In this document: positions 12,527 through 24,860 of the stretch, piece by piece
Layout of the letters: every line of letters begins with the position of its first letter
How positions within the stretch are numbered: position 1 is the first letter of the stretch
Source: Ehretia macrophylla
Taxonomy: Eukaryota; Streptophyta; Magnoliopsida; Boraginales; Ehretiaceae
Assembly (NCBI GenBank): GCA_037974665.1
Contig: CM075778.1
Coordinates: forward strand, 24,060,001 to 24,124,000
Reading direction: 5' to 3'
DNA: 64,000 bases
Position numbers and translations under genes: made by a program
The notes under the pieces: generated by a model
Told to the model about the DNA's origin: nothing
Databases searched by the model: none
The model's input: the letters and a program-made list of their open reading frames with translations, nothing else

Positions 12527-13002
12527 ATATACTTATATATTTTTTTCTTATTTTTTTGTTTTCCTGGTGTGATGTGTATATATATGTGTGTACATATACA
12601 TTATATATTTTTTTATTATTTTTTTGTTTTCCTGGTGTGATGTGTATATATATATATATATATATATAAACAAAAGGAAAAAGGGCAAAAGAGAGAAAAG
12701 AAAAAGAATTGAGGACATTTGCGTCATTTAACATTTTCTGTTAAAACACTTGACGGAAAAGAGACGGAAGGGGTATGTGTGCCACTTTTTCAAACCACAG
12801 GAGGTTCCGGTGCACTTTTGACAGCACAAGGAGGATCTGTGCACTTTCCACAAACCATAAGGAGCTATGGTGCTATTTCCCATTTTCTTTTTGTCTTGTC
12901 ACCATCTTTTTCTTTTTCTTTTGTCTTCTCATCTCGTCACCTTTTGTCTTGGCAGATAATGGTAATGGTGGTAACAATGGTAATGGTGATGTGTATATAA
13001 AT

Positions 13003-13026
13003 ATAAATAAATAAATAAATAAATAA

Positions 13027-13094
<68 letters not shown>
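13003..13094. repeat. (AAAT)n(TA)n microsatellite
   Basis: About seven AAAT-type units run directly into about 32 TA units, inside the hAT element. Confidence 0.95.
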
Positions 13095-13095
<1 letters not shown>

Positions 13096-13986
13096 AACAC
13101 ACTAAACAAATTAATTCCTGGTACTTGAATAGTTGGATTAATAATTAAAAAAATAAAACTTAAACTTAACTTTTTCAAGAAAAGTTAATTTAACAACTAA
13201 CAAGACACAAATTGATTGATAATATTAACATAAATAATAAAATATTACATAACAAACTACAAGTTCATGAGACACGAGCACATTAGTAATATAAACATAA
13301 TACATAAGAATTAAATATTACATAAACAGTTGAGGAAAGATAGTAGAGAAGTTCTTCATTTTATTATACTCCTTATACTAGTGTTGGACCTACTGGTGGT
13401 GGTGGTAGTAGCTTTCTAAATACTTGTTCTAGTGGTGTTAGTGGTTGAATAACCACTTCAAGATTGAAATAGTTTGAGACATTTGAATGTTAAGATACAA
13501 GGTGTCTTATAAACGTCTCAATTCTAAATTTACGACGAAATATAAATTTACATTAACAATAATTACAAATTATTAGTTTGTTTTAAAAAAAGATAGTTAC
13601 TATAACTTGTTAGTTTGTTTTGAAAAAAATAGTTACTAGTTACTACGACTTATATTACATAATGCATAATATTTCAATTTTTTAAATAAGTGGGCTCAAA
13701 TTGTGCTTAATTTGTGTTGGACTCGAGATGGGCCTTATCTGGGCTTGAGATAGGCCTGAGTTAGGCCTGTGCTGGGTTGGGCTTTGAACTAGGCTAGGCT
13801 GGTCCTGTGTCAAAATGGCCCAGGTTCAAATGGGCTAGATCAAAAATTACATGACCCAACTCAGCTCACCTATATGTGTTGGGCTGGGCTAAGTCAACCC
13901 CACTTTCAGCAGAGTTGAGTTGACCCAAATTTTTTTGTGTTGCGCTAAGTTGAGCCTGTGTCGACTCAACCCAAATGCCACCTCTA

Positions 13987-14634
13987 AATCCTACTGGGGT
14001 GGATATGGCAACGGAGGAATGCTAAGCTCTATGGTTCCGGGGTTTCAGACAAAGTATTGAAGTAAACAACGTTATGACCAGCTATGCATTTGAGACAAAG
14101 CACGCATGGTTATGTAATGAAAGGGCTATTGCAACAGTATCTCGTTGCATTTTTTTTGGTCAAAAGCAAGTGGGTTGATTAACACCAGGATTGGGTTGGA
14201 AACTAAATGTACACAGTTGTACAAAGGGTAATTCAGGAAAAGCAGCTATTGGAAGGTCTAATTTGTTATGCAAGAGGTGACTGGGTAGTTGAGCTTATGC
14301 ATAACCTCGACATTGCATCGAACACTTGTTCTGAACTGATGGCTCTTCATGACGGTTTGTTACAAGTTGCCCAACTGGGGCTACCTGCCTTCCAGGCTGT
14401 GACAGATTCTAGCGTTGCGTTCGTGCTGCTCTCAAGTACACCATCTACCAATCAACCTTTTTGACCACACACTGAAGACTGTCGGGACATCCTTCGTGCT
14501 CATCCGGGTTTTTTAGTTACCCACATATATCAAGAAGCCAATCGATGTACTTATTTTTTGGCTAATTTTGGACTGCTCCCAAAATACAGTCATGTAATTT
14601 GGCATAGGGCCTCCATGCAATAATAATAAATGAA
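13987..14634 (+). pseudogene. LINE RNase H piece and 3' end
   Basis: The frame resumes as LGWIWQRRNAKLYG. From 14200 it reads as an RNase H (RVT_3) domain: SGKAAIGGLICYARGDWVVE, then SELMALHDGLLQVAQLGLPA and VTDSSVAFVLL. Family members have the acidic residues of these strands at matching places. The segment 14207-14464 is open; stops lie before it. The LINE ends in an A-rich tract (AATAATAATAAATGAAAAAA) near 14620. Confidence 0.82.
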
Positions 14635-14771
14635 AAAAAACTAGAATAAAGAGAATTATAACAGTTAAGTATTTCAAAATTAAATTGACTCAACACTCGA
14701 AACAAAATCAAACGCACATTTTGTTCAGTAGGGTTTTAGCAGGCAAATCTACCGCCTCTTTTGGTTTTGTT

Positions 14772-17700
14772 TTAAACTGTCTCCGCAACTTTTGTGACTG
14801 GTACCGCACCTCCAAGGGTTTCTTCTGGCAACAAGACTCTGAAAACAGCATAATGATGGTTCAAACTTCTCTCTCCCTGTAACCTATGAACACTTCCCAG
14901 GGCACCACTATGGGGATTAAGGTAAGCATAAAATATGCGTCTAATTCTTTGATGGACTAGAGCCATCGCGCACCTGAATGCATAATCGAAACAAGACAGA
15001 AAAAATAAATATTAGATGTTAGTGCCAATTGAAGAATACAAATTACATAGATCTTGGGATCCCAAAGAAATTCAATCATAATTCATGACCCCGAAGAAGT
15101 AGGAGTCTGGCCAAACCCTCCCATGCAAGGTGGTATTATTTTAGAAAACAAGAATTCACCCATGACCCTTGAAAGATTAGGGTGCAGTATATAACTTTCC
15201 CTATATTAGACTTTCATGAATATTTAACAATTATTTTTATGGACCTCAACTATCTATTATCCTAAATGATGCAGTACACCTCAGTGACGCAATCTGGCTA
15301 CTTTTACAAATATATAAATCTTCTGCACTTTAATAGACAAGAAATGAAGCAGCATACTGATAATAATCATGTTGCATTCATAATTTAAGTTGTCATACAA
15401 CTACACTAAGTTGGAGAAAAAGATGGCCCTTAATGATAACAAGGTGCTTTACGACGGAAGGAAAGAGGGGGGTGGAGGAATAAAAAAGAGGACGGTTACG
15501 AAACGATTAATTTATTTAAATGGAACTAGTTCTGTGGGAGGAAAATGCTACAAAGTACAGAAGAAACTACGATACCTCAATTACCAAACCACCATAAAGA
15601 AATTCCACATAAAATAGGAAACTATAAAATTAATATAAAATGACAGATTTGATCCCTATCAATTGAAGGTGCCAGAGAAGTGACATGGTAAAGACCCGTC
15701 ACAAGGCACAAAAAGGTTACAAATATTTTAACACACTACATTTTATGGTTATGTAGCACGTTTGATGATAACCTTAATCTATGACTCCCAGCATCAAGTA
15801 CATGACTCAAGAAAATGTTGAGCCATTGCTTTAAATATATACAAAAGTAATTCTTTCATATTGAGATCTTTGGTGATCAATGTATGACAAGCAGGAGTTT
15901 TGGTATGCATATATAAGATGGCCAAATTTTGATGATACCATCTCAGTGACTCCACAGGAAAGTTATAATCTTAAAAGAGCATGGCCATAAGTGTAGTTAT
16001 AAGATGATAGAAACTATTTTTTTTTTGTACATGGAACAAAGCTGTAGAGAATCACTTTCCCTTTATTATGTCCAATTGTAAACTTGAGAGCAACAAAAGG
16101 TCCAAACTCGAGAAAGATTATACTAGTGCGATAAAGGGAAGAGATGATAATTAACTAATTTAGATTAAGGAACTCACATTGTGCACGGCTCCCGAACAAG
16201 ATAGATGTCATAACCAGTACATAGATAAGGTCTGGTCGAGTCAGAATGAGAACCATTAGTTTGACTGTCTTGATTTTCACCATCATCAACCTAAAAGACA
16301 AAACAGTTAGTGGATAATGACATATGAAACTAATCTAAGCTTCTAGTGTCTGAAGTAGTTGGAGTGCAGGGATTTATCAGAACATGCAACTTAGCTTCAT
16401 TTCAATCACGGAACCTTTGACATTTAGAAAAGCAAAACGAAGGGTAGGCACCAAATACTCTTAATCATAAGAGTGTCAAATACTTGAAGTGAAGCAAGTG
16501 GCTACCTCAAAAAAATTGATCTTTTGTTTCTTCAAAGGAGAACCTACAGGAGGGGACAACATTTGATCATCCTGAATGAAGTTATTTACACTATGCCCAT
16601 TACTAGGAAATAGTTGTCGATCCTTGGCAGCAGCATTTTCAATAGCTACAATAGCAGCATGTCGTAAAGGATGCCAAGAACCAGAGGGATCGTGTAATTG
16701 TTGCTCAGCCCACTTCCTAGAATGTAGGCAAGCAGCAGTATCATGCAAGTGTTTAGGTTCAATGGATGAACAATTTGCAGTTAAGATTTGAGGATGCTTT
16801 GTTTCAGAGGCATTGGAGTGAATCACCGAATCAGAACGTTCTGGGTAGCTTGCTTCCATGTTGCTCTTATCAGAAGGATTGCCCCAAAAAAGGACCTGGT
16901 CACGTGCACTAGCAATTACCTGCTTAGTTGATGGATCCACAATGATAGCAGCATTGACCATCTGCAGGACAAGTCAATTAAAGTCAACACCAACTTAGAG
17001 AGAAGTGTTTTGATAGTACAATATTCTCAAAGTACTGAAAGTTGCCCAAACATAAGCAAATATGACCTGAGAGGTCAAAGACCAAGATAATATAATTACA
17101 AATCAGTAGACACTTTAAAGCCACAATGGCTCAAACACCCGGAAAAGCGCATTGAAAGATAAAAAAGTTAAACATAAATCCAGAAGTGTAAAGCAATTTA
17201 TTTAGTATATAGTAAAAGAATAGGGTAGTTGGTGATACTTTGCTTTAAGCCACTATCTAGACAAGTATATACTATTGTCTGGAAATGAATTTTTTTTTTT
17301 TCAATTGTTTCTCAGATTCAAATACTATTGATTGATATAATTACTCACAACTTGGTGAAAACTCTTATATAATACCTCAATTTGAACACAAAAGCGGAGC
17401 TGAAATCAAGCTCCAATAAGGCCTAAGAGACGACTTATGTTTTTATGTACACAAGATTTGTGTAAGCACCAACCAAACATTCCGTTCGTATTAGAAAAGT
17501 AATTAACTCAAACTAAACTATAGCATATTCAGTGATCATTAGTTCTCCTTTTTGCAAATTATCACTTGAATTCAAATTGGTGCTTCTCTGAAGCAAATTT
17601 CTCATATTGAACTCAAACCAAAGTACAACATATCCTATTTTTTTTCCCTTCGTTTGGGGTCAAACTGGTGCTTCTCTGCAGCAAATTTCTCATATTGATT

Positions 17701-20700
17701 CATTCAATTGTTGAAGAAACTAGTATGACCAATAAACTAGATACAGAAAAAAAGTACCGTATTATTGGTTGTAGACAGAAGAGTACATTTGAAAGCAAGA
17801 AAGATAAATCCAAGATAATATTTCCTACAAAAGAGCAAGTATTTATTCACTAACTAATAGTCGTCTTCTTTTATTCTACAAGATAAGACATTGAAAATAC
17901 TTCGGAGTAAAGGTGCATTCCTAAGTAGGCTAGTACACTTCATTGATCTATGTACCAGACAGATATGTGGTTACATAAATAAGGTGAAAAGAGAAAAGGA
18001 AAAGCAAAGGGAACAAAGAACTAAACCTTGTCAAGACATGATTAGGAAAGAGTTTTAACACAAAACTCCAGCTTTAAGTTTTCCTTCAATTGCATATGTA
18101 CAAACCAAAGTTTCCCTCCCGAGTTGTTAAAATTGAGAAGAAAAAGACAAGCTAGGCGTGCCATAAATTAATAGATTTTAGCTATGGTTCATTCCAGTAT
18201 AAAGTACATAGCTCAACTTTTGGAAAATCCACACGAATATAAAGCATTACACTTTGACAAAGCTTCAGCAAGACTGCACGCATTCAAACTGGCTAAAGAT
18301 ATAGAAAAAGCCCTTTTGATGAGAAATGCTACGTTTCATCGTGTAATTACATACCACATAAGATTTAGGAACATCAATGACAAGATTAAATAGCTAGCAT
18401 TCTTTTTAGAAAGCAACAAAATGAATGGAAGGCAATTAAGTAATATAGCTTCATCAAAATGAGAACTAGATTTACAAGACTCTTAACCATATCATGAAAT
18501 GGCTGGTATTCTGATGATAGAGAACTAGTTAGTTAAGAAGAACTTATTACCACATGATGAGTATCAGATTTTGCCAAAGCCATTGCCTGTTTCATGAAGT
18601 AAACAACTGATTCTAAATCCTTGCGACCGAATCCGGTTATGCCATCAATACTGCTGTTGTTGCGAAAAACAGAAACACATAAAGACAAATGAGGTATTAG
18701 AAACATAAAATTCTACTGCCATGTATTTGTAGGAACTTACCAGGTGGGTGGATGATAAGAAGTTGGCCACAGCTTACATTGTTCATCCCAAACTTCTTTT
18801 GTTGCAGCAGCATATTTGGAAACCTGAAAAACAATTAGCCGAAGATTGACAATACAATAATCCAGGACCATAAGAACCAATAATATCCTACTCTATCAAA
18901 GATCACGCAAATTGCATGAGAAGACTACAGTCACAATCTGGAAATTAAATATAATATAGACATATCAAAATAATGCAGATACTATTTCGTAATAAATTTA
19001 AATGCAAGAATAACAAAAAAAAAAAAAAGTCTGAACATGTTATAGAGCCTATTACCTTCACAATGGCTTAAGAAATATTAAGAGAAATTTAGAATAACAA
19101 GTCAATCCAACTATAAGAGGTCAAACATAAAAGACAAAAAGAAAAGTTTTTAACTTCAAAAAGTTGCCAAAAAGAAGCTCATACAACACTACTATTATAC
19201 CAGCTTTCCAGAAAGACCCAAATGATACCAAACTCTTGAAAAGCTAAGCGATGAACAATATACAATTTCAATTAAAGTTGATATATACATAGGAATTAGA
19301 AATATCTACAAAATGCCCATTTTGGCCCTAAAAGAAGTGATATTTTCAGATGAACTACTCGATGGAGGATGTCAGCTCATGGAGTCACTTGAGTAATCTT
19401 TGGTACATGCAAAATGTATCAAACCAATTTCGAAGAAACAATTTAACGGAACCTAATACCAGGTCTAATTAAGCTGATCTTCTAATGGATAGGATATCAA
19501 AATGAGGACAATGTAAGGTGGACCTTCAGAAACCAACTCCTATATCAGATAAAATGTACTACATAGTAACCTCATAAGATGGAATGTGTAACCAAAGGTA
19601 AATGATTATAATATTCATGCAAAGTATGCATCCTGCCAGGATAGGACCATGTACAATACAACATCCACACAGAAGCTCTTGGAGAATCAAACCTCCAACT
19701 ACCAATGAACTAGCAAGTGGTCAAGTCTAACTATTATAAAATTAGCACACAAATTAGAAGCATCATTTCCGGTTGCACAGCAAAGTAGAATTCTAGAAAT
19801 TGACTTGGTATCAATTCTCTCAGAAATATAACCCCAACCATATTGTGAATTCTTGGATATATGTAAATGTAATACTCTATTTTTCTATGACTTGGTCCTT
19901 CAATGGATGATCCACTAGTGCAAAACAAAACTACATAAACTCTTATGTCTAACCTCAGAGAAGCTCATAATAATGCTTGCAGAGTTCATCCATGAACTTC
20001 AGAGCAAACTGACTCTTCTATCCTAAGCACCTCATGTCAGTATGAGAAAGATCAAGCACAGATCGACATCCTTCAGTATGCTATGATCTGCATCATAAAG
20101 TGGCATTCCTAATTTTTCCACCAGCTATTCCACATAAGTTTGCTATCAAGTAAGAGTCAATGCCCCAGATCAGCATAAAAGAGAATAAAAGTCATAAGTA
20201 ACTGCCAGCATAAAAGAGAATAAAAGTCATAAGTAACTGCTAGATTACAAGCACTTAATCAAATATAATTACAAAAAAGGATCACCCACTTTTGTGACAA
20301 AAGTACTCAACTGGAATGAATTGACAAGCTCAATGACATCATTTGGCATCTCATCACACTGGCTACCATCTTCACAAGCCATACATAAGATCACGGATAA
20401 TTGTGTTTTGCCTGTGACATAAGCGAATCGTCACCACCGCACTTAGAAAATATCAAGATCTATTGATTTATTGTGATTCAACGTGTCTCAACTCCGTAAG
20501 CAACCTGGAACTTAGATTTATGACAAGGGTTGATAAAATATCACAATGGATGACTTATTTTGATCTGATGTGTCTCAACTCTTTAAACCAAACATGAAAT
20601 AAAATATATAACAAAGGTTTGTATGATTATGCTAGGTAGGGAAAGAAGGAAAGCGTATGAGAGCATGGTGCTACATGATGAATCAGTTTTGAAGTAACCT

Positions 20701-22295
20701 TCTACATGGTTACCCAATGATATCGTTTATAATACATCTTGTTTTACACGATTATATAGCCACAAGAATCACATAACCATCATAACTAGTAAACAGTAAT
20801 TCAGAGGAATCATCTTTTCTAGCTCCTCCTAAGATAACCTAAGAACATCGCAGACTGATGGTTCAACTTCACTGACAGGATGAGCTAAAGACTATGAAGT
20901 GCACACCTTTCACCATCTATCATGAAGCAAAGAGAAAAGAGCACTGATAAAGCCAAATTACGAAATCACATAATACTAGCCTCTTGCATGCTTTGATTGC
21001 TATAAAGTTCTAGGAATTGCAAGAGCCAGATTGTTCAGTTGCTCAATTCAGTTTGTAGTTTGTAGTTGGGAGTCACACACTTTAAGGACAATTTTGCTGC
21101 TTCTAAATTTGGCTGCTATAGTTTCTTATTCTAGGATTGGTAAATGTTCACACGTTTCCAGTGAACTCAGTTTTTTCCTAGGATATGAACCAGTTATTTC
21201 TTAGAGAATACATCAATGTCAGAATAGAGAAAAGGTAAAATGTCTTATGTCGTTCATAAGACTGAACTGGCGGCACTAAGTACTGTGAATATTTTCAATT
21301 TCTTACTTTCCTTTCTGGCTTGTCCCAAAATAATGTCCACTTCCCTATGCAGAAACTTCAATATATGGTTCGTTCCAATAATTTAATATATTCAACTTCC
21401 TCCCAAGGGACTTACATTCCACTGATTCTCTGACTTTCAAATGTTATAAAATTCAAAATGTTTTGCTTGAATCCTGTTTACACTCCATAACCACCATAAT
21501 TTTATGTAATTTCAACTCTGTCCTTAAACTCCAGGCTACTTCGTATTACGACATTCAATTTGCAACTGGGAGCAACAACTAAGCATGCAAATTACGATAT
21601 TCAATTTGCTTCAAAGAGAAATAATAACTAAGCAGCTCCACACTCAATAAACACAACCACTTCCAGAAAAATTGTCCGCGTCAAAAGATCATCAAAATTT
21701 ATGTAACAAACTCAAAAGATTCACATGCAAACTCATTGTATGGATCAATATGATATCTTCTCTAAGACATTAAATAAAGTAAAAAATTAATTAAAAAAGG
21801 GGAGGTGGTGCAGATTTTAATATTGAATATCACCTCCATCGAGAGACTTCTTGCGCACACGTTTCACATGGCGGAGATTCTCCAATGGTGCAATCTGATT
21901 TAGTTTCCTGATAACAAAAAACCAATAGAAACAGAGATTTTTTATTCACATGATTTCAAGCACTTTAAAGAAAATAGAAATATTTTATTTTATTTTTAAT
22001 GTTAAAAAACAAAAATAATCGCTTAAAAAAAAAAGGAAAAAGGAAGAAAAGGTTTCGAACCTTACTAGAGTGTTGGCATGTTTAGGTTGAATTTCAGCAG
22101 CATATACATTCACTGAAAAAGCATAAAGATTATTGTATTTTTATGTTACTAAAAAAATTTGAATTAAAAGTGAGAAATTAGTTGAGTATTTACCCTACCC
22201 GTCGGCTGAAGGTGGGGTGGAATAGGAGGCTTGTCTGGTATGTGAATGATTTTGTAGTTGTCTTCTTGACCAACGTCACCTTTAATGTCATCCAT
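14772..22295 (-). CDS. TAD3: tRNA-specific adenosine deaminase subunit TAD3 (ADAT3), 9 coding exons
   Basis: TAD3 pairs with TAD2 to convert adenosine 34 to inosine in tRNA anticodons. Coding exons on the minus strand are 22199-22295, 22061-22112, 21834-21907, 20290-20411, 18741-18823, 18551-18653, 16506-16961, 16178-16290 and 14772-14973. They total 1302 bases (433 aa), all introns are GT...AG, phases agree and no frame is broken. The start ATG (22295) opens MDDIKGDVGQEDNYKIIHIP. The deaminase domain has HPLRHAAIVAIE with zinc-ligand His at 278 and Val where an active deaminase has catalytic Glu, then EPCTMCAMAL with Cys365 and Cys368. That non-catalytic pattern is the hallmark of ADAT3. The C-terminal exon (MALVHQRIRRIFYA, GALGSVHRLQGE, LNHHYAVFRVLLPEE) is very close to Arabidopsis TAD3 as I remember it. 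LVREPC has Arg where I recall a hydrophobic residue. Introns range from 86 to 1589 bases. Confidence 0.95.
20171..20240. repeat. 35-bp tandem duplication in TAD3 intron 4
   Basis: Two adjacent identical or near-identical copies of a 35-base unit starting CAGCATAAAAGAGAATAAAA lie between the exons at 18741-18823 and 20290-20411. Confidence 0.85.
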
Positions 22296-23185
22296 TGAAA
22301 GAGAACAACCACACCACCTAATTACATTAATCTTTCAGCATTTTTTGGCATTTCTAAGAAATATATATAGTGAAGCAACAAGTATCACAACCCTCAGCCG
22401 TCATAGACAGAACACAAGAACTGAAAATGATAGGAAATACTGACCTGCTTCAATTCAAATAGGGTTTATAGTAGTATATATTGACAGGATTTGAGGGGTT
22501 CGCGAAAGACGATGAGGTGTTTGATGAAATGTTTTTTAGAGAGAGAGGCGGGTGTGCAAGAGTGAAACTACATAGTAACATTTTCATCAATGGGCTTGGC
22601 TTTTTTTTAATTGATTTTTGCAAGGGTAATTTAGTTTTTAATCCATTCCTTACTTTCTATAATGTTGAACAATTCAAGTCTAGCTAAGCAGGTGGGGGTT
22701 TCTGTAATGTTGAACAAAACTATTTTGAATAGGATGAGGTCAAAATATCCATTCCTTACTTTCTGCAATGTTGAACAATTCAGATCATTGAACAATAGTC
22801 TAGCAAAACTAAAACCCTAAATGTACGAACACAGAACCAAAACGACACCGTCCATACAATCCATGAGGCACCAAAGAATTCAATCAATTTCCCAAGTGAT
22901 AAACAGTCTGAAATTATATTTGTCTGTGTGTATACACGTGTATGTATATACAAACAGAGAGAGAGAGAGAGCTATACAGTGAAGCTAAGCAGTTGGTGGT
23001 ATATGTATATGCTTGTTATTCTTTTAGGTGAAGACCCAAAAAAAAAAAAATTTGCAAGAAAGAGGGTAGAAAAGTAATACCTTAGCCTAAAAGAGGAGAA
23101 GAGAGAGGCCGGCGACGCCCCTAGTAGTAGTGGCTGCGCAGTGGTGGTGCGTTTTGGTGGGTGGTGAGAGGCCGGTGAAGTTTCG
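22296..23185 (-). promoter_or_regulatory. TAD3 upstream and 5' leader region
   Basis: No coding gene was recognised. A short (AG)n run lies near 22956-22972. A GC-rich stretch at 23095-23170 next to pyrimidine-rich minus-strand sequence could hold a transcription start. I see no clear TATA box at a fixed distance and cannot place the start. Open frames at 22481-22687 (+) and 22972-23220 (-) match no family I know. Confidence 0.3.
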
Positions 23186-23599
23186 TTTTTTTCTTGAGTA
23201 AAATTCCTTTGATCCCTCACTCACATAACCATTTGTCAGTATACTCTGTCTATTATGATAATTCTCTCTCCTACATAGTATTAATTTTAGTTAACACATT
23301 TCTTATTTTGACCGTTGATAGCAGTGATAAAAATTTACATGTAATGTTAAACATCATTTTGACAGCAACAATGAATAAAAAAATTATCAAAATATACATG
23401 TCCAAACTCCAAACAAAATATACAATTTCTACAAACAAAAAATTAAAGTTTGACTTTTGCTTAATAATTTTCCAAAATTCTAATTCTTTTGCTCACTCAA
23501 AGATTTCTTTAGGACTCTAACATCCAGATTCAAGCAAAATTTAAATTTTTTATTCAAAAAAAATTAAAAAAATCAATTTATAACCGAAAACTTTATTAA

Positions 23600-24120
23600 C
23601 TATTATTTTCATTTTTAATCCAATATGTAAAATAAAAATTATAAAAATTATAATCAGGAGCTAAATTAACTAAAATTAGCATTTTTTCGTAATCAACAAA
23701 TAAAAATAAAAATAAAAATAAAAATAATTGGGAACTAAATAACCAAGACTCATTTTTCCATAGCCAAAAACCAAAAGTAAAATAAAAAAAATTATAATTG
23801 AGAGCTAAATTAACTAATATTTGCACTTTAACCCAAAATCGAAGAACACAAAAATAAAACTGAAGTTATAATTGGAGTTAAATTAACTAAAATTTGCATT
23901 TTTAACCCAAAATAAACAAAAAATAAAATAAAAAAATCTATAATCTGGAGCTAAATTAACTAACTTTTGCATTCTTTACCCAAAATAAAAGACACAAAAA
24001 ATTAAAAAGAAATAGAATTTATAATCGAAGCTGAATTAACTAAAATTTGCATTTTTAACCCAAAATAAACAAAAAGTAAAACAAAATTTTTAATCCAGAG
24101 TTAAATAAAAATTCATCTTT
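23600..24120. repeat. Degenerate tandem array, unit about 75-100 bp
   Basis: The phrase GAGCTAAATTAACTAAAATT followed by TGCATTTTTAACCCAAAATA recurs about six times with A-rich spacers, diverged copy to copy. All copies are in the same orientation. Confidence 0.75.
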
Positions 24121-24142
24121 TATATGTACTTTAGAATTAGCT

Positions 24143-24312
24143 GTGATATGGCGAAGATCATCAATGGAGGCAGAAGCAGAAGAAGGCAAAATCCCCAAAC
24201 TCATATACCACTTTACACTTCTCAGATGGCTAAAACGACATGGACCTTCAAACGACGTTGTTTCAAGCAATATAGGAGACGTAGCTTTTATGTATTTTTT
24301 ATGCAATTTTAG
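24143..24312 (+). other. Short open frame inside the TIR element, possible captured gene fragment
   Basis: Between the two arrays the plus strand is open and richer in GC; it includes MEAEAEEGKIPKLIYHF and LLRWLKRHGPSNDVVSSN. The acidic start followed by a basic segment looks protein-like, but I do not recognise it. The opposite strand is open too. It may be a host exon carried by the element or chance. Confidence 0.25.
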
Positions 24313-24399
24313 CTCAAATTCTCACAAGCTCAGCTTCATAAAACCCAACAAAACATTTATTTAAAGCAAAAAATGAAGTAAAAATGCAATCTTTCACTG

Positions 24400-24860
24400 A
24401 CCCTTTTAGCCGATGTCAAGAAAAAAAGCAATCTTTATGGGAAAATGTGAGAATTTATTAGCAGATATTGATACAAGTTGCAATTTCTTAGAGACCTTTT
24501 TGATAATTACTCAGAAAAATGCGATTTTGAGCGCAAAAAAGGATAATTAAATTGTAAATATTTAGAAAAATTTAGATTTTTTAGAGACCCTTTTGCTAAT
24601 AATCCTGAAAAATGAGATATTTATTGCCAAAATGGAGAACTTATTGGGAAATTTTCAGACAAGTTGTGATTTTTTCAGATTAATTACCTTGAAAAATGAA
24701 TCTTTTAGTGGCAAAACAGAAAATTTAATGGCAAATTTTCAGAAAATTTGCAATTTTTCAATGCCTTTTGGCTTAGTGCCTTGAAAAAATGCAATTTTTA
24801 AAGAATAAATGGAGATTTTATTAGATTAGAAAATTATCACCTTTTTGCCAGCCCTTTTGG
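24400..24860. repeat. Degenerate tandem array, unit about 115-120 bp
   Basis: Recurring phrases TTTTCAGAAAATTTGCAATTT, CCTTGAAAAATG and GACCCTTTTG-like words repeat three to four times with divergence. The array is AT-rich and non-coding. Confidence 0.6.

Larger units (their letters stand above)
11751..12881. mobile_element. Mutator-like element with long terminal inverted repeats (1.13 kb)
   Basis: Inverted repeats of at least 120 bp start GGGTAAATAGCACTATAGCC at the left and GGGAAATAGCACCATAGCTC at the right, read inward. A 10-bp direct repeat ATTTTCTTTT flanks it (11741-11750, 12882-12891), consistent with the 9-10 bp duplications of Mutator-like elements. The centre holds a GC-rich segment (12290-12440) and an AT/GT microsatellite. 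The same terminal sequences occur in the element at 25217-27865. Confidence 0.8.
10910..13986. mobile_element. Non-autonomous hAT-type DNA transposon (3.08 kb)
   Basis: Perfect 8-bp duplications AATCCTAC (10902-10909, 13987-13994) flank it. Imperfect terminal inverted repeats start CAGAACTAGCATATGGG on the left and TAGAGGTGGCATTTGGG on the right (12 of 17 alike). Removing it restores the LINE frame (IFAILLGWIWQRRNAKLYG). Both subterminal regions, 10920-11050 and 13690-13960, are rich in GGGCT/GGCCTG-like words, as hAT subterminal repeats often are. No transposase was recognised. It contains a Mutator-like element and two microsatellites. Confidence 0.82.
1..14634 (+). mobile_element. L1-type LINE, 5'-truncated by the window, split into four pieces by later insertions
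   Basis: Four plus-strand pieces (1-287, 4121-5390, 10638-10909, 13987-14634) read in order as reverse transcriptase, zf-RVT zinc-knuckle region and RNase H of a plant L1 non-LTR retrotransposon. Translation is continuous where the second and third insertions are removed together with one copy of each target duplication, so the pieces belong to one copy. All pieces carry stop codons, so this is an old dead copy. The 3' end lies in an A-rich stretch near 14620-14640. The 5' end and ORF1 lie before the window. About 2.5 kb of LINE is spread over 14.6 kb. Confidence 0.88.

Noticed and set aside
11988-12734. Long open frame of 248 codons (and overlapping plus-strand frames)
   Set aside because: Most of it is TA/GT microsatellite giving Tyr-Ile and Cys-Val runs; it spans element boundaries. 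Only the GC-rich 12290-12440 part is kept as a weak candidate.
22972-23220. 82-codon minus-strand frame upstream of TAD3 as a separate gene
   Set aside because: No domain, and it reaches into the TIR element boundary. More likely leader or promoter sequence.
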